Source: an uncultured Collinsella sp. (GTDB lineage Bacteria > Actinomycetota > Coriobacteriia > Coriobacteriales > Coriobacteriaceae). Taken from it: 64,000 nt of DNA. The stretch lies in contig URPJ01000012.1 in assembly GCA_900549745.1 (NCBI GenBank), positions 1 through 64,000 of the forward strand, in the 5' to 3' direction. Below are positions 1-7,966 of the stretch, piece after piece. The notes beneath the pieces were generated by a model that saw only the letters and a program-made list of their open reading frames with translations, did not search any database and was not told where the DNA came from. Both the position numbers and the translations under genes were made by a program. How positions within the stretch are numbered: the stretch's first letter is position 1; every line of letters begins with the position of its first letter.

Positions 1-251
1 CGCGGCTGATCCAGTCCGACCGGGCCGCGCGGCAAGGAGATATATTGCCAGACCGCGAAGCCCTGTGGGACGTCAATTCCACTCTTCACAAGTCCTACAC
101 AACATATTGCTTTCTATAGGTAATAGAAAGACTGGTGTGGATCTTCCGCACGTATCAGATGATGAACCTTTGGTTCAGGAATATATAGAGATCGGTCACC
201 TGTAAGTGTTTATCTACCCGCGCTTTTAGCAATGTAGACCAGCGCTTTCGA

Positions 252-290
252 TAAAAAAAGAGGGAGCGCCGCGCACAACGCGACACTCCC
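252..290 (-). terminator. Rho-independent terminator of infC-rpmI-rplT
   Basis: On the minus strand a 12-bp stem (with G-T wobbles) around a five-base loop is followed by TCTTTTTTT. It lies 22 bases past the rplT stop and so closes the ribosomal operon. Confidence 0.9.
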
Positions 291-311
291 CTAGCGATTC
301 AAGAGAACCTA

Positions 312-671
312 TTAGGCCTCGAGAGCCTTCTTGGCGATGGTAGCCAGCTCGTTGAAGGACTCGATGTCCTCGTAAGCCATCTGAGCCAGGACCTTGCGGT
401 CGAGCTCGATGCCGGCAACCTTCAGGCCGTGCATGAACTGAGAGTAAGAGATGTCGTTCAGACGAGCAGCAGCGTTGATACGAGTGATCCAGAGAGAACG
501 GATCTCGCGCTTCTTGTTGCGGCGATCACGATACTGATACTGCAGGGAGTGCTGGACCTGCTCTTTAGCATGCTTGTAAGTACGCGAAGCGGCACCGTAG
601 TAACCCTTCGCACGGTGCATAACGGTACGGCGCTTCTTCTTGGCGGCAACAGCGCGCTTAATACGTGCCAT
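312..671 (-). CDS. rplT: 50S ribosomal protein L20
   Basis: The 119-residue basic protein has the normal L20 length and sequence: it opens MARIKRAVAAKKKRR and carries the long helical RNA-binding arm (HRAKGYYGAASRTYKHAKEQ) that binds 23S rRNA early in large-subunit assembly. It is the last gene of infC-rpmI-rplT, the usual bacterial order, and is followed by a strong terminator. In other bacteria L20 represses this operon by binding its leader; whether the leader here is a target cannot be told from the sequence alone. The ATG start keeps family length. Identification is secure. Confidence 0.98.
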   Translation of the reverse strand: MARIKRAVAAKKKRRTVMHRAKGYYGAASRTYKHAKEQVQHSLQYQYRDRRNKKREIRSLWITRINAAARLNDISYSQFMHGLKVAGIELDRKVLAQMAYEDIESFNELATIAKKALEA

Positions 672-717
672 GTTCTATCAACTCCTAGACGGTAAAACGA
701 AAAACGGGAACGCGAAC

Positions 718-909
718 TTAGGCGAGACGCGACTTGATGACCTTGCGGTCGGCAGCGGCGATCTCGGTCTCCTGACGGAAGCCACGCTTACGCTTGGTGG
801 ACTTCTTGCTCAGGATGTGGCTCTTGAAAGCCTTGGCGCGCATAAGCTTGCCGGTACCAGTCTTGCGGAAACGCTTCTTGGTGCCGCTGTGGGACTTCAT
901 CTTAGGCAT
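718..909 (-). CDS. rpmI: 50S ribosomal protein L35
   Basis: This 63-residue protein starts MPKMKSHSGTKKRFRKTGTG, the conserved L35 N-terminus, and is rich in Lys and Arg as expected for a small rRNA-binding protein of the large subunit. It sits between infC and rplT with short gaps, in the standard operon. An AAGGAGT ribosome binding site lies just before the ATG. Nothing unusual is seen. Confidence 0.98.
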   Translation of the reverse strand: MPKMKSHSGTKKRFRKTGTGKLMRAKAFKSHILSKKSTKRKRGFRQETEIAAADRKVIKSRLA

Positions 910-941
910 GAAATACTCCTTAATCGGTTACAGAACACTAG

Positions 942-1496
942 TTACTTGGTATCGCTTGCCGCTTTATCCTCATCGAAGGCGCCCTTAATCGGGGCGAGCA
1001 GCATAAGCATGTTACGGCCTTCCATTTTAGGCTTGGACTCGACCGTAGCGTAAGGCTTGAGATCCTCGGCGAGACGCTCGAGAACGTTAAGGCCCTGCTC
1101 CGGGTGAGCCATCTCACGGCCGCGGAACATGATGGTGATCTTAACGCGTGCGCCCTTCTTGAGGAAACGCAGAACGTGGCCCTTCTTGGTCTCGTAGTCG
1201 CCAACGTCGATCTTGGGTCGGAACTTCATTTCCTTGACCTCGACCTTGGACTGGTTCTTACGAGCAGCCTTGGCCTTCATGGCCTGCTGGTACTTGAACT
1301 TACCGTAGTCCATGACCTTGCAGACCGGCGGCTCCGCGTTGGGAGCGATCTCGACCAGGTCGAGACCCTGATCGTCGGCGACGCGCTGGGCATCGCGGAT
1401 GGCGAACAGGCCGAGCTGAGAGCCATCGACGCCAATCAAACGGCACGAAGATGCAGTAATCTCGTCGTTGATGCGGGTGTCATCAGACTTAGCTAT
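942..1496 (-). CDS. infC: Translation initiation factor IF-3, probable ATA start
   Basis: IF-3 binds the 30S subunit, keeps it apart from 50S and checks the start codon-anticodon match. The protein carries the N-domain (TRINDEI at the start, then GLFAIRDAQRVADDQGLDLVEIAP) and the C-domain (VKEMKFRPKIDVGDYETK, RGREMAHPEQG). Start choice: an ATG at 1511 extends the frame by five codons but has no ribosome binding site, only a T-run before it. The sequence GGAGGT lies inside those codons and is seven bases before an ATA (1496-1494). IF-3 genes classically use rare ATT/ATA/ATC starts for self-regulation, so ATA is preferred, giving 184 residues. If conventional starts are required, use 1511. Confidence 0.93.
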   Translation of the reverse strand: MAKSDDTRINDEITASSCRLIGVDGSQLGLFAIRDAQRVADDQGLDLVEIAPNAEPPVCKVMDYGKFKYQQAMKAKAARKNQSKVEVKEMKFRPKIDVGDYETKKGHVLRFLKKGARVKITIMFRGREMAHPEQGLNVLERLAEDLKPYATVESKPKMEGRNMLMLLAPIKGAFDEDKAASDTK

Positions 1497-1511
1497 TTTC
1501 CCTACCTCCAT

Positions 1512-1700
1512 TCATAAAAAAATAACCCGGCGCTTCTCAGCAACCAGGTCGTACACATAGACATCCTCGATTTGAGGAAGAGAATCTAATTTGTATGACC
1601 AGTCAGCTGCTCATTGGCGCCAAAAGGTGGGAACCCTCGGGTTCCTCTTTAGGGCATTGCGGGAACAACGCCTTGCGAATAATAACACGTACAGCGCGTT
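1512..1700 (-). promoter_or_regulatory. Leader of the infC operon
   Basis: Between infC and the upstream repeats lies about 190 bases without a convincing gene. Read on the minus strand it holds a tight hairpin GGAACC-CGAG-GGTTCC (about 1627-1650) and, further upstream, TATTAT (near 1680) as a possible -10 with only a weak -35. The position fits the long untranslated leader that in many bacteria is bound by L20 or folds for infC control. No known leader family could be matched by eye. Confidence 0.4.
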
Positions 1701-1713
1701 ATCACATTACGTA

Positions 1714-1781
1714 CACGAAAAAGGGGCCTTGACCCCCTTGAACGCTCGCTTGCATGTATGGTGCCCGAGGCGAGACTCGAA
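1714..1781 (-). repeat. Duplicate of tRNA-Leu 3' end plus its terminator (copy A)
   Basis: These 68 bases repeat 1897-1965 with one indel and about four substitutions. The copy includes a CCA-bearing tRNA-Leu 3' remnant (1759-1781, T-loop side and acceptor strand) and a terminator hairpin GGGG...CCCC with a T-run on the minus strand (about 1717-1739). The rest of the tRNA is missing, so it is a pseudo-tRNA fragment. Between the copies lie GC-rich palindromes such as ACAGGCC-ACA-GGCCTGT. Confidence 0.8.
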
Positions 1782-1896
1782 GGGCCTTCGCTTCGCGAAG
1801 CCCCGGGCTTCGGGCGCGTGGCGCCCTCGCCACGCTCCGCTACAGACAGGCCACAGGCCTGTTTGCTTAACGCTTCGCGCGCTCACGCGAGTTCGG

Positions 1897-1965
1897 CACG
1901 AAAAAGGGGGCCGCAACCCCCTTGAACGCTCACTTGCATGTATGGTGCCCGAGGCGAGACTCGAA
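1897..1965 (-). repeat. tRNA-Leu 3' end plus terminator (copy B, functional)
   Basis: This copy overlaps the 3' end of the intact tRNA-Leu and its downstream terminator (GGGGG-TTGCGG-CCCCC followed by TTTTT on the minus strand, about 1900-1922). It is repeated at 1714-1781, 183 bases away. Confidence 0.8.
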
Positions 1966-2029
1966 CTCGCACGTTGTTGCCAACGGTGGATTTTGAGTCC
2001 ACTGCGTCTGCCAATTCCGCCACTCGGGC
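1943..2029 (-). tRNA. tRNA-Leu (anticodon CAA)
   Basis: The minus strand folds as a class II tRNA: acceptor GCCCGAG/CTCGGGC, D-loop with GG-containing GGCGGAATTGGCAGAC, anticodon stem GTGGA/TCCAC with loop CTCAAAA giving anticodon CAA, a long variable arm (CGTTGGCAACAACG), T-arm with GTTCGAGTC, discriminator A and encoded CCA (1945-1943). It reads UUG codons. The T-rich terminator follows at about 1922-1900. Confidence 0.97.
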
Positions 2030-2068
2030 ACGCAATGCGTGAGTTAGTTTATCACAGCTTTCTACCGA

Positions 2069-3502
2069 TTAGTCCGAAAATGGAACTTCGAGCATTTCGA
2101 TGAGTTCGACCGTGCGTAGCATCTCGCGCTGACGGCATCCGCGACCGTCGACCGAAGCCTCACCCATCTGGTTATCGTAAGGGTCCTCGCGCATGCCGTC
2201 GAAAGAGGGCTCAAACTCTGCCTGGAATCGATTGTTGGCCACCATACGCCATGGGTCGAGATTGCCAAAGTAGTGACGGCGGCGCCACTCCTCCCCCATC
2301 CTGTGAGCAGAAGATCCAAATGACACGTCGGCGTTGAGCCAACCGGTTTGCGGCGTATAGAACTCTGCCCAGTCGTGCGACCCCACCGAATCGGGCGCAA
2401 CGTACAGGCCGCTCTGCCAACGGGCAGGCACGCCCGCGATACGGCACATGGTGATAAACGTGAGCGCCATAACGCCGCAATCGCCGCGGAGCGAATGCGC
2501 GCAGTCATCGGCAATAGATCCCAAAAGCAAGTACGGCGGCTGATAGCGATAGTCGATATGCTGCGTCAGATAATCATAGATAGCACGAGCGCGATCGAGC
2601 GGATCCTCGAGTCCGTCAACAACACCGGCCGTCAGCTGCTGCAGATACGGCGTGAATGCAATGTGCGGACGGTCCTCGGAAATATCCTCGGGCAGAGGCG
2701 CGTCCATACGCGGATGAACCGGAAGTGTGCCACCGTAGACATCACAATAAGCAGCATCGATGTGATAACGATAAGTCACCGAGAATGAGCGCTCACTCGA
2801 AGAAGACCACGAGGCGGTACGCGCCGAAGCGTTCGCGGGAGCAACAGCACCCTCCGGCGTCATGTCGAGAATCTCGACCCGAGACTGCTGACGGCAGGCA
2901 GCCGCGACGGGAAGCCAAGCGCAAACGGTCTCTCCCTCCAGAGCGCCGGGGACAGACACGGACGCTTTAAGCGTAATGACGCGAGCCAATCCGTTTTGTG
3001 ACTCCATCTCCTTGAGCATCTCGTCGCGCAGTGCTATTCCGTCCGTAGAATCGGGACGCATGCCGGGGACCTCTTTGGGATATACGCGAAGCGAATCGAG
3101 GAAGTTGTCGAGAACGAACAGCTCGCCATCGATAAAGCGCCAGTCAATACGCTTACGGTCAATCAGATCGTCAAACTGCTCCTCGGTAAACTCAGGCCAC
3201 TCCTCGCGAATCATCGCAATAGCTCGATCGCGCGACACCGAAAAATGAAGCGGCGTCTCAAGCATGCGATACCGCTCGGCACGAACGCAGGCAGCAAGCG
3301 AGGGATCGGGATCTTGGGCAAGTAGGCGGTCGCAAGCCTCAATAGCCTGCGAAAGATACCCCGCGTCCTTTAAACGCAGAATCTCGGGTGGCAAGCCAAC
3401 ATCTAGAAAACGGAAGTCATCATTGCAAACATCAACAGAGCAACCAACAGGACCCTCGTCAATAACCTTCCCATCCGAAGGCAGCACATTAATAACAGCC
3501 AT
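2069..3502 (-). CDS. Transglutaminase-like domain protein
   Basis: A cytosolic-looking protein of 477 residues with a C-terminal transglutaminase-like (papain-fold) core. The catalytic triad is visible: Cys in RGDCGVMALTF, His in GSHDWAEFY and Asp in WLNADVSFG, with the supporting segment GVPARWQSG between Cys and His. Such domains act as proteases, peptidases or amidases rather than cross-linkers in bacteria; the substrate is unknown. The N-terminal 300 residues match nothing recognised. The open frame extends to 3691, but the ATG at 3502 has GGAG six bases upstream and is preferred; another ATG at 3538 lacks a site. It follows fba across a large palindrome. Confidence 0.8.
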   Translation of the reverse strand: MAVINVLPSDGKVIDEGPVGCSVDVCNDDFRFLDVGLPPEILRLKDAGYLSQAIEACDRLLAQDPDPSLAACVRAERYRMLETPLHFSVSRDRAIAMIREEWPEFTEEQFDDLIDRKRIDWRFIDGELFVLDNFLDSLRVYPKEVPGMRPDSTDGIALRDEMLKEMESQNGLARVITLKASVSVPGALEGETVCAWLPVAAACRQQSRVEILDMTPEGAVAPANASARTASWSSSSERSFSVTYRYHIDAAYCDVYGGTLPVHPRMDAPLPEDISEDRPHIAFTPYLQQLTAGVVDGLEDPLDRARAIYDYLTQHIDYRYQPPYLLLGSIADDCAHSLRGDCGVMALTFITMCRIAGVPARWQSGLYVAPDSVGSHDWAEFYTPQTGWLNADVSFGSSAHRMGEEWRRRHYFGNLDPWRMVANNRFQAEFEPSFDGMREDPYDNQMGEASVDGRGCRQREMLRTVELIEMLEVPFSD

Positions 3503-3643
3503 ACCAAACTCCAAGTCATTAGAACTCTTGAAGTCCATTGTAGCGAGATAAAAAGAAAGCCCCAATAAAGGAACCCTCAACACCGATAAACGGTACCTAT
3601 AAAAAATGAATTCAGCCCAGTAACCCTGTGGCGAGTTAACGAA

Positions 3644-3736
3644 GGAGGCCCCGTTCACCCGAAGCTTTTCCCATTGCGCGACTTCTGGCAAAGCCAGGTG
3701 AGCGCAAGGGAAAAGCGTAGGGTGAACGGGGCCTCC
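3644..3736. repeat. 93-base long imperfect palindrome
   Basis: Outer arms of 17 bases (GGAGGCCCCGTTCACCC at 3644-3660 and its exact complement at 3720-3736) enclose a second pair of arms built around GCTTTTCCC...TTGCGC, so nearly the whole element folds on itself around a short central loop. It sits between the fba stop (3759) and the transglutaminase gene. It could end fba transcripts, but there is no clean T-run, so a palindromic repeat unit is also possible. Confidence 0.8.
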
Positions 3737-3758
3737 GACGGGAAAGATAAACCGCTAC

Positions 3759-4625
3759 TTACGCCTTGTTGACGGAGCCAAACTCCTCCATGAGCTCCTT
3801 GGTGCGGGCAACGATGTTGTCGCGACCAGGCTTGAGGAGCTTGCGGGGGTCAAAGCCCTTGCCCTGCTGATCCTTGCCAGCCTCGATATACTCGCGAACG
3901 CCCTTGGCGAAGACGAGCTGCAGATCGGTGTTGACGTTGATCTTGGAGATACCCAGGGAGATGGCCTTCTTGATCTGATCCTCGGGGATGCCGGTACCAC
4001 CGTGCAGAACGAGGGGCAGGTCGCCGGTCTGAGCCTTGATCTCGCCCAGACGCTCGAAGGAAAGGCCAGCCCAGTCGGCGGGATACACGCCGTGGATGTT
4101 GCCGATACCGCAGGCGAGGAAGTCGACGCCCAGGTCAGCAATCTGCTTGCACTCAGCGGGGTCAGCGAGCTCGCCGTTGGAGGTCACGCCGTCCTCGGTG
4201 CCGCCGATGCCGCCGACCTCGGCCTCGATGGACATGCCCTTGGAGTGGGCAAGCTCAACGAGCTCCTTGGTGCGGTCGAGGTTAAGCTGGAAGGTCTCCT
4301 CGTGAGAGCCGTCATACATGATGGACGTGAAGCCGGCCTCGATGCACTTGAAGCAGTCCTCGTAAGAACCGTGATCGAGGTGAAGGGCGACGGGGACGGT
4401 AACGCCCGTGGCCTCGACGGCAGCCTTGACCATGTCGGCGCAGACCTTGAAACCGCCCATCCACTTAGCGGCACCAGCGGTGCACTGAAGGATCAGCGGA
4501 GACTTGGCCTCCTCGGCGGCCTGGAGAATAGCCAGGGTCCACTCGAGGTTGTTGGTGTTGAAGGCACCGAGAGCGTACTTGCCGGCCTCGGCCTTCTTGA
4601 GCATGTCTGCTGCGTTGACGAGCAT
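3759..4625 (-). CDS. fba: Class II fructose-bisphosphate aldolase
   Basis: This enzyme cleaves fructose 1,6-bisphosphate to dihydroxyacetone phosphate and glyceraldehyde 3-phosphate in glycolysis. The 288-residue sequence shows class II zinc aldolase marks: LHLDHGSYEDC (zinc His and catalytic Asp), EAEVGGIGGTEDG, PLVLHGGTGIPEDQ (zinc His) and KINVNTDLQLVF. The open frame reaches 4877, but the ATG at 4625 has a perfect AGGAGG and starts with the family N-terminus MLVNAADMLKKAEAGKYALG. An extended -10-like TGGTAAAAT lies about 50 bases upstream. It appears to be a separate transcript ending at the palindrome 3644-3736. Confidence 0.95.
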   Translation of the reverse strand: MLVNAADMLKKAEAGKYALGAFNTNNLEWTLAILQAAEEAKSPLILQCTAGAAKWMGGFKVCADMVKAAVEATGVTVPVALHLDHGSYEDCFKCIEAGFTSIMYDGSHEETFQLNLDRTKELVELAHSKGMSIEAEVGGIGGTEDGVTSNGELADPAECKQIADLGVDFLACGIGNIHGVYPADWAGLSFERLGEIKAQTGDLPLVLHGGTGIPEDQIKKAISLGISKINVNTDLQLVFAKGVREYIEAGKDQQGKGFDPRKLLKPGRDNIVARTKELMEEFGSVNKA

Positions 4626-4818
4626 AAAAGAAACCTCCTGTAAGGTTGCTCCGATAACGCCTGAGATTTTACCACGACATACCCGAGCATAAACGTTCGT
4701 TTGTTCACGAATACCATCCGATTGGACAAATTTTGACCGTTTGCCCCACAGAATCGACCCACTGGGAAAATAGCTTGACGATTGAGCGGTCTTCGTGGTT
4801 CGAAAGACGGCTTCGAGC

Positions 4819-5502
4819 CTACATCTGCATAAACGGGTTCTGCATAAGTTCGCGCGCCATCGTGGTCGAATCGCCATGGCCCGTCAAGCAAACGGTATCG
4901 GGCGGAAGCGTCTTGGCAAGTTTGGAGAGCGAGCGCATAATCGCCGCCTCGTCACCGCCGGAAAGATCGGTACGGCCGTGACTGCCCGGGAAAAGCGTGT
5001 CGCCCACAAAGGCGATGTTCCCCTGCTCGGTCGCGGCGAACAGGACGATGCCGCCCGGCGTATGCCCCGGCGTCTCGATCACCTGCAGACAGACGTCGCC
5101 CACCTCGATTGTATCGCCCTCGGCAAGCAAGCGCGTCGGCTCACCCGGATCGGGCGTCTCGATACCCCACATGGCGCGCTGCTCCTCGATATTTGCGCGA
5201 GGTACCGTCACGTCCTTAGCGCACAACTCATATAGTGCGCTGTCGCCAACGACAGCTCGAACCCCGGCAACCCCGCCAACATGGTCGGCATGACCGTGCG
5301 TGCAGACAGAGCCGAGTACGCGCACCTCGGGATGCGCGGTGCGGATATGCTCCACAAGACGCTCGCCCTCCCACGCCGGATCGACGATTAAGCACTCGTC
5401 ATTCGAAATCACGGCGTAGCTGTTGGTCTGAATCGGGCCGTTGACGAGTGTCTCAATCGAAGCCGCACCTCGGGGTGTCAGGTCCAAAGTCATATCGCCC
5501 AT
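4819..5502 (-). CDS. MBL-fold metallo-hydrolase (glyoxalase II-like)
   Basis: About 227 residues with the metallo-beta-lactamase signature THGHADHVGG (metal ligands H-x-H-x-D-H), a later GHTPGGIVL and the C-terminal TGHGDSTTMARE, all in the order found in glyoxalase II-like hydrolases. The substrate may be a thioester such as S-lactoyl conjugates; low-GC-thiol homologues often act on hydroxyacylglutathione or related compounds, but the exact substrate is not visible. Two ATGs compete (5508 and 5502); GGAGG is too close to the first and eight bases from the second, so 5502 is chosen. It lies downstream of the Rel gene, separated by a hairpin. Confidence 0.85.
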   Translation of the reverse strand: MGDMTLDLTPRGAASIETLVNGPIQTNSYAVISNDECLIVDPAWEGERLVEHIRTAHPEVRVLGSVCTHGHADHVGGVAGVRAVVGDSALYELCAKDVTVPRANIEEQRAMWGIETPDPGEPTRLLAEGDTIEVGDVCLQVIETPGHTPGGIVLFAATEQGNIAFVGDTLFPGSHGRTDLSGGDEAAIMRSLSKLAKTLPPDTVCLTGHGDSTTMARELMQNPFMQM

Positions 5503-5523
5503 GCGCATACCCTCCTTCTAAAA

Positions 5524-5557
5524 TACGTTCGAGGCACCAAACGATGCCTCGAACGTA
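5524..5557 (-). terminator. Hairpin terminator after the Rel/SpoT gene
   Basis: A perfect 13-bp stem (arms at 5524-5536 and 5545-5557, TACGTTCGAGGCA and complement) with an eight-base loop, followed on the minus strand by ATTTTAG. The T-run is short, so termination may be partial and the MBL gene may receive read-through. Confidence 0.6.
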
Positions 5558-5590
5558 ACCAATATCTATGATGCTGAGAGGCTCTCGCAC

Positions 5591-7951
5591 CTACACACGG
5601 CGTTTGAGCTGAGCTCCGCCTTCGCCGGGCATAAGACGGCGAGCGTCGTAGACCGAATCGACACTGCTGATGGAAGCCAGCAGCGGATCCAGACCGCTCG
5701 CGTCCGAGATCTCGACCATGAAGCGCAGGGTTGCAATACCCTCGCGGTTGGTCGATGTGGCGGCAGAAAGGATATTGCCGCCCGCATCGCCAATGGCAAT
5801 GGTGACATCCTTGAGCAGGCCCATGCGGTCCAGGCACTCGACCACGATCTCGACCTGGAAGAGGGTGTCGGCAGCGCCGTCCCACTCCACATCGATCATG
5901 CGCTCGGGATGTTCCATAAGACCCTTGACGTTGGGGCAGTTGGCGCGATGCACCGAAACGCCACGACCGCGCGTGATGAAGCCGACGATGTCGTCACCCG
6001 TCACGGGGTTGCAGCAATGAGCCAGACGGACCAGCAGGCCGCTGTTGCTCTCGCCCTTGACGATAATGCCGTTACTGGCGCTCTTGCCGCGCTTTTGCGG
6101 CTTGCGGTTGGAGCCGCGAGCGGGCTGCTTCACGACCTCGGCGATAGCCTCGGCCTTGGTGAGCTGTTCCTCGGGCTTGGGGTCCAAGATTTGCTCGACC
6201 TTATTGCCCACAGCGCGCGGGGCAACCTTGCCGGCGCCGACGGCGGCAAACAGGTCCTCGAGCTGCTTGAAGTTAAACTGCTCCGCCACGGCGTTGAGTG
6301 CACGCGTCGAACGCGGCGTAGAAATGCCATAGCCACGCTTACGCAGGTCCTTGGCCAGCATATCGCGACCGGCGGCAGCGTCGTCGTCCTTGGTCGCAGC
6401 GGCAAAATAGCGGCGGATCTTTGACTTGGCGGAAGGTGTCTTAACGATCTTGAGCCAATCGCGCGACGGCTTGGAACTCTTGTTAGTCAGGATTTCAACG
6501 CGGTCGCCCGTCTTGATCTCGTGCGTGAGCGGAGCCACCGCACCGTTGATTTTGGCGCCGACGCAATGGTTTCCCACCTCGGTATGAACGGCATAGGCAA
6601 AGTCGAGCGGCGTGGAGCCAGCACGAAGCGCCATGACCTCGCCTTTGGGCGTGAAGACAAAGATCTCCTGATCGAACAGATCGACCTTCAGCGAGTGCAG
6701 GTATTCCTTGGCATCGGTAATCTCGTCGGAAGCCGCCCAATCGAGCGAATGCTTGAGCCAGTTGATCTGGTCGTCCAAACGTTGAGCGTCATTGGTCTTG
6801 GAAGCAGACGATCCGCCCGACTTCTTATATAGCCAGTGGGCGGCAATGCCGTACTCGGCCTGCTCATGCATCTCGTAGGTTCGAATCTGAATCTCGAGCG
6901 GACGAGCCGTAGGGCCGATGACCGTCGTGTGGAGCGACTGGTAGTTATTGACCTTGGGCATGGCGATATAGTCTTTAAAGCGACCAGGCATGGGGTGCCA
7001 CAGCGTATGCACCGCACCGAGCGTGGAGTAGCAATCGCGCACCGAATGGGTAATTACGCGCAGCGCCACCAGGTCGTAGATCTCGGAGAACTCCTTGCCC
7101 TTGCGCTTCATCTTTTGGTAGATGGACCAATAGTGCTTGGAGCGGCCGTTGATCTGGAAGTCCTCCAGACCAATGCGGTTGAGCTCATCGGTAAGCGTCT
7201 TGATGGTCTCGGCAAGGTAGCGCTCGCGGACCTCGCGCGACTCAGCCACCATGCGCGCGATGCGCTGGTAGGCATCGGGCTCCAGGTAGAAGAAGGACAG
7301 GTCCTCGAGCTCCCACTTAATAGAGCTCATGCCCAGGCGGTCGGCCAAGGGCGCGTACACGTCCATGGTCTCGCGAGCCTTAAACAGGCGACGATCCTCG
7401 CGCAGGGCTGCCAGCGTTCGCATGTTGTGCAGACGGTCGGCAAGTTTAACGATGATGACGCGAATGTCCTTGGACATGGCGAGGAACATCTTGCGCAGCG
7501 TGAGCGCCTGCTTCTCGTCCATGCTGTCGACTTCGATGTTGGTGAGCTTGGTCACGCCATCGACGAGCTCGGCCACCGTATCGCCAAACAGGCCGGAAAC
7601 ATCGGCAAGAGAAGTCTCGGTATCCTCGACGGTATCGTGCAGCAGCGCGGCGCACACCACATCGCAGTCCATCTTGAGATCGGCCAAAATGATGGCAACC
7701 TCGACGGGATGGTTAATGTACATCTCGCCCGAGCGGCGCTTTTGGTTGCAGTGCTTCTCGGCGGCAAAGCAGTAGGCCTGCTCAACCTTAGAAAAGTCGT
7801 CCTCATTCATATATTTGAGGCACAGGCGCTCCAGCTTGTCGTAGCTGTCCGCCATAATCTCGGGCGGCAGCTCATCGGCATGCTTATAGTGCTCCATCTC
7901 CGAAAACGGCTGGAGGGTGGAATCATGGGCGGTACGGGCTGCGGCATCCAT
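5591..7951 (-). CDS. rel: Bifunctional (p)ppGpp synthetase/hydrolase (Rel/SpoT)
   Basis: This 786-residue protein makes and degrades the stringent-response alarmone (p)ppGpp. Domains in order: HD hydrolase (HPVEVAIILADL... AALLHDTVEDT, residues about 80-112), synthetase (GRSKHYWSIYQKMKRKG and DLVALRVIT, about 265-400), TGS (IFVFTPKGEVMALRAGSTPLDFAY, about 430-490), zinc-finger-like helical region with RLAHCCNPVTGD, and a C-terminal ACT domain. Both catalytic centres look intact, so it is a true bifunctional Rel, normally the only long RSH enzyme in actinobacteria. The start at 7951 has GGGGA upstream. It lies 15 bases after the RecJ-RecQ gene on the same strand, so the two are probably co-transcribed. 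Confidence 0.95.
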   Translation of the reverse strand: MDAAARTAHDSTLQPFSEMEHYKHADELPPEIMADSYDKLERLCLKYMNEDDFSKVEQAYCFAAEKHCNQKRRSGEMYINHPVEVAIILADLKMDCDVVCAALLHDTVEDTETSLADVSGLFGDTVAELVDGVTKLTNIEVDSMDEKQALTLRKMFLAMSKDIRVIIVKLADRLHNMRTLAALREDRRLFKARETMDVYAPLADRLGMSSIKWELEDLSFFYLEPDAYQRIARMVAESREVRERYLAETIKTLTDELNRIGLEDFQINGRSKHYWSIYQKMKRKGKEFSEIYDLVALRVITHSVRDCYSTLGAVHTLWHPMPGRFKDYIAMPKVNNYQSLHTTVIGPTARPLEIQIRTYEMHEQAEYGIAAHWLYKKSGGSSASKTNDAQRLDDQINWLKHSLDWAASDEITDAKEYLHSLKVDLFDQEIFVFTPKGEVMALRAGSTPLDFAYAVHTEVGNHCVGAKINGAVAPLTHEIKTGDRVEILTNKSSKPSRDWLKIVKTPSAKSKIRRYFAAATKDDDAAAGRDMLAKDLRKRGYGISTPRSTRALNAVAEQFNFKQLEDLFAAVGAGKVAPRAVGNKVEQILDPKPEEQLTKAEAIAEVVKQPARGSNRKPQKRGKSASNGIIVKGESNSGLLVRLAHCCNPVTGDDIVGFITRGRGVSVHRANCPNVKGLMEHPERMIDVEWDGAADTLFQVEIVVECLDRMGLLKDVTIAIGDAGGNILSAATSTNREGIATLRFMVEISDASGLDPLLASISSVDSVYDARRLMPGEGGAQLKRRV

Positions 7952-7966
7952 CGAGGTCCCCTTCCC

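Noticed and set aside
1..205. Open frames at the left edge (3-119 and 2-205, plus strand)
   Set aside because: Both lack any start inside the window and any recognised motif; they could be the end of a gene outside but cannot be supported.
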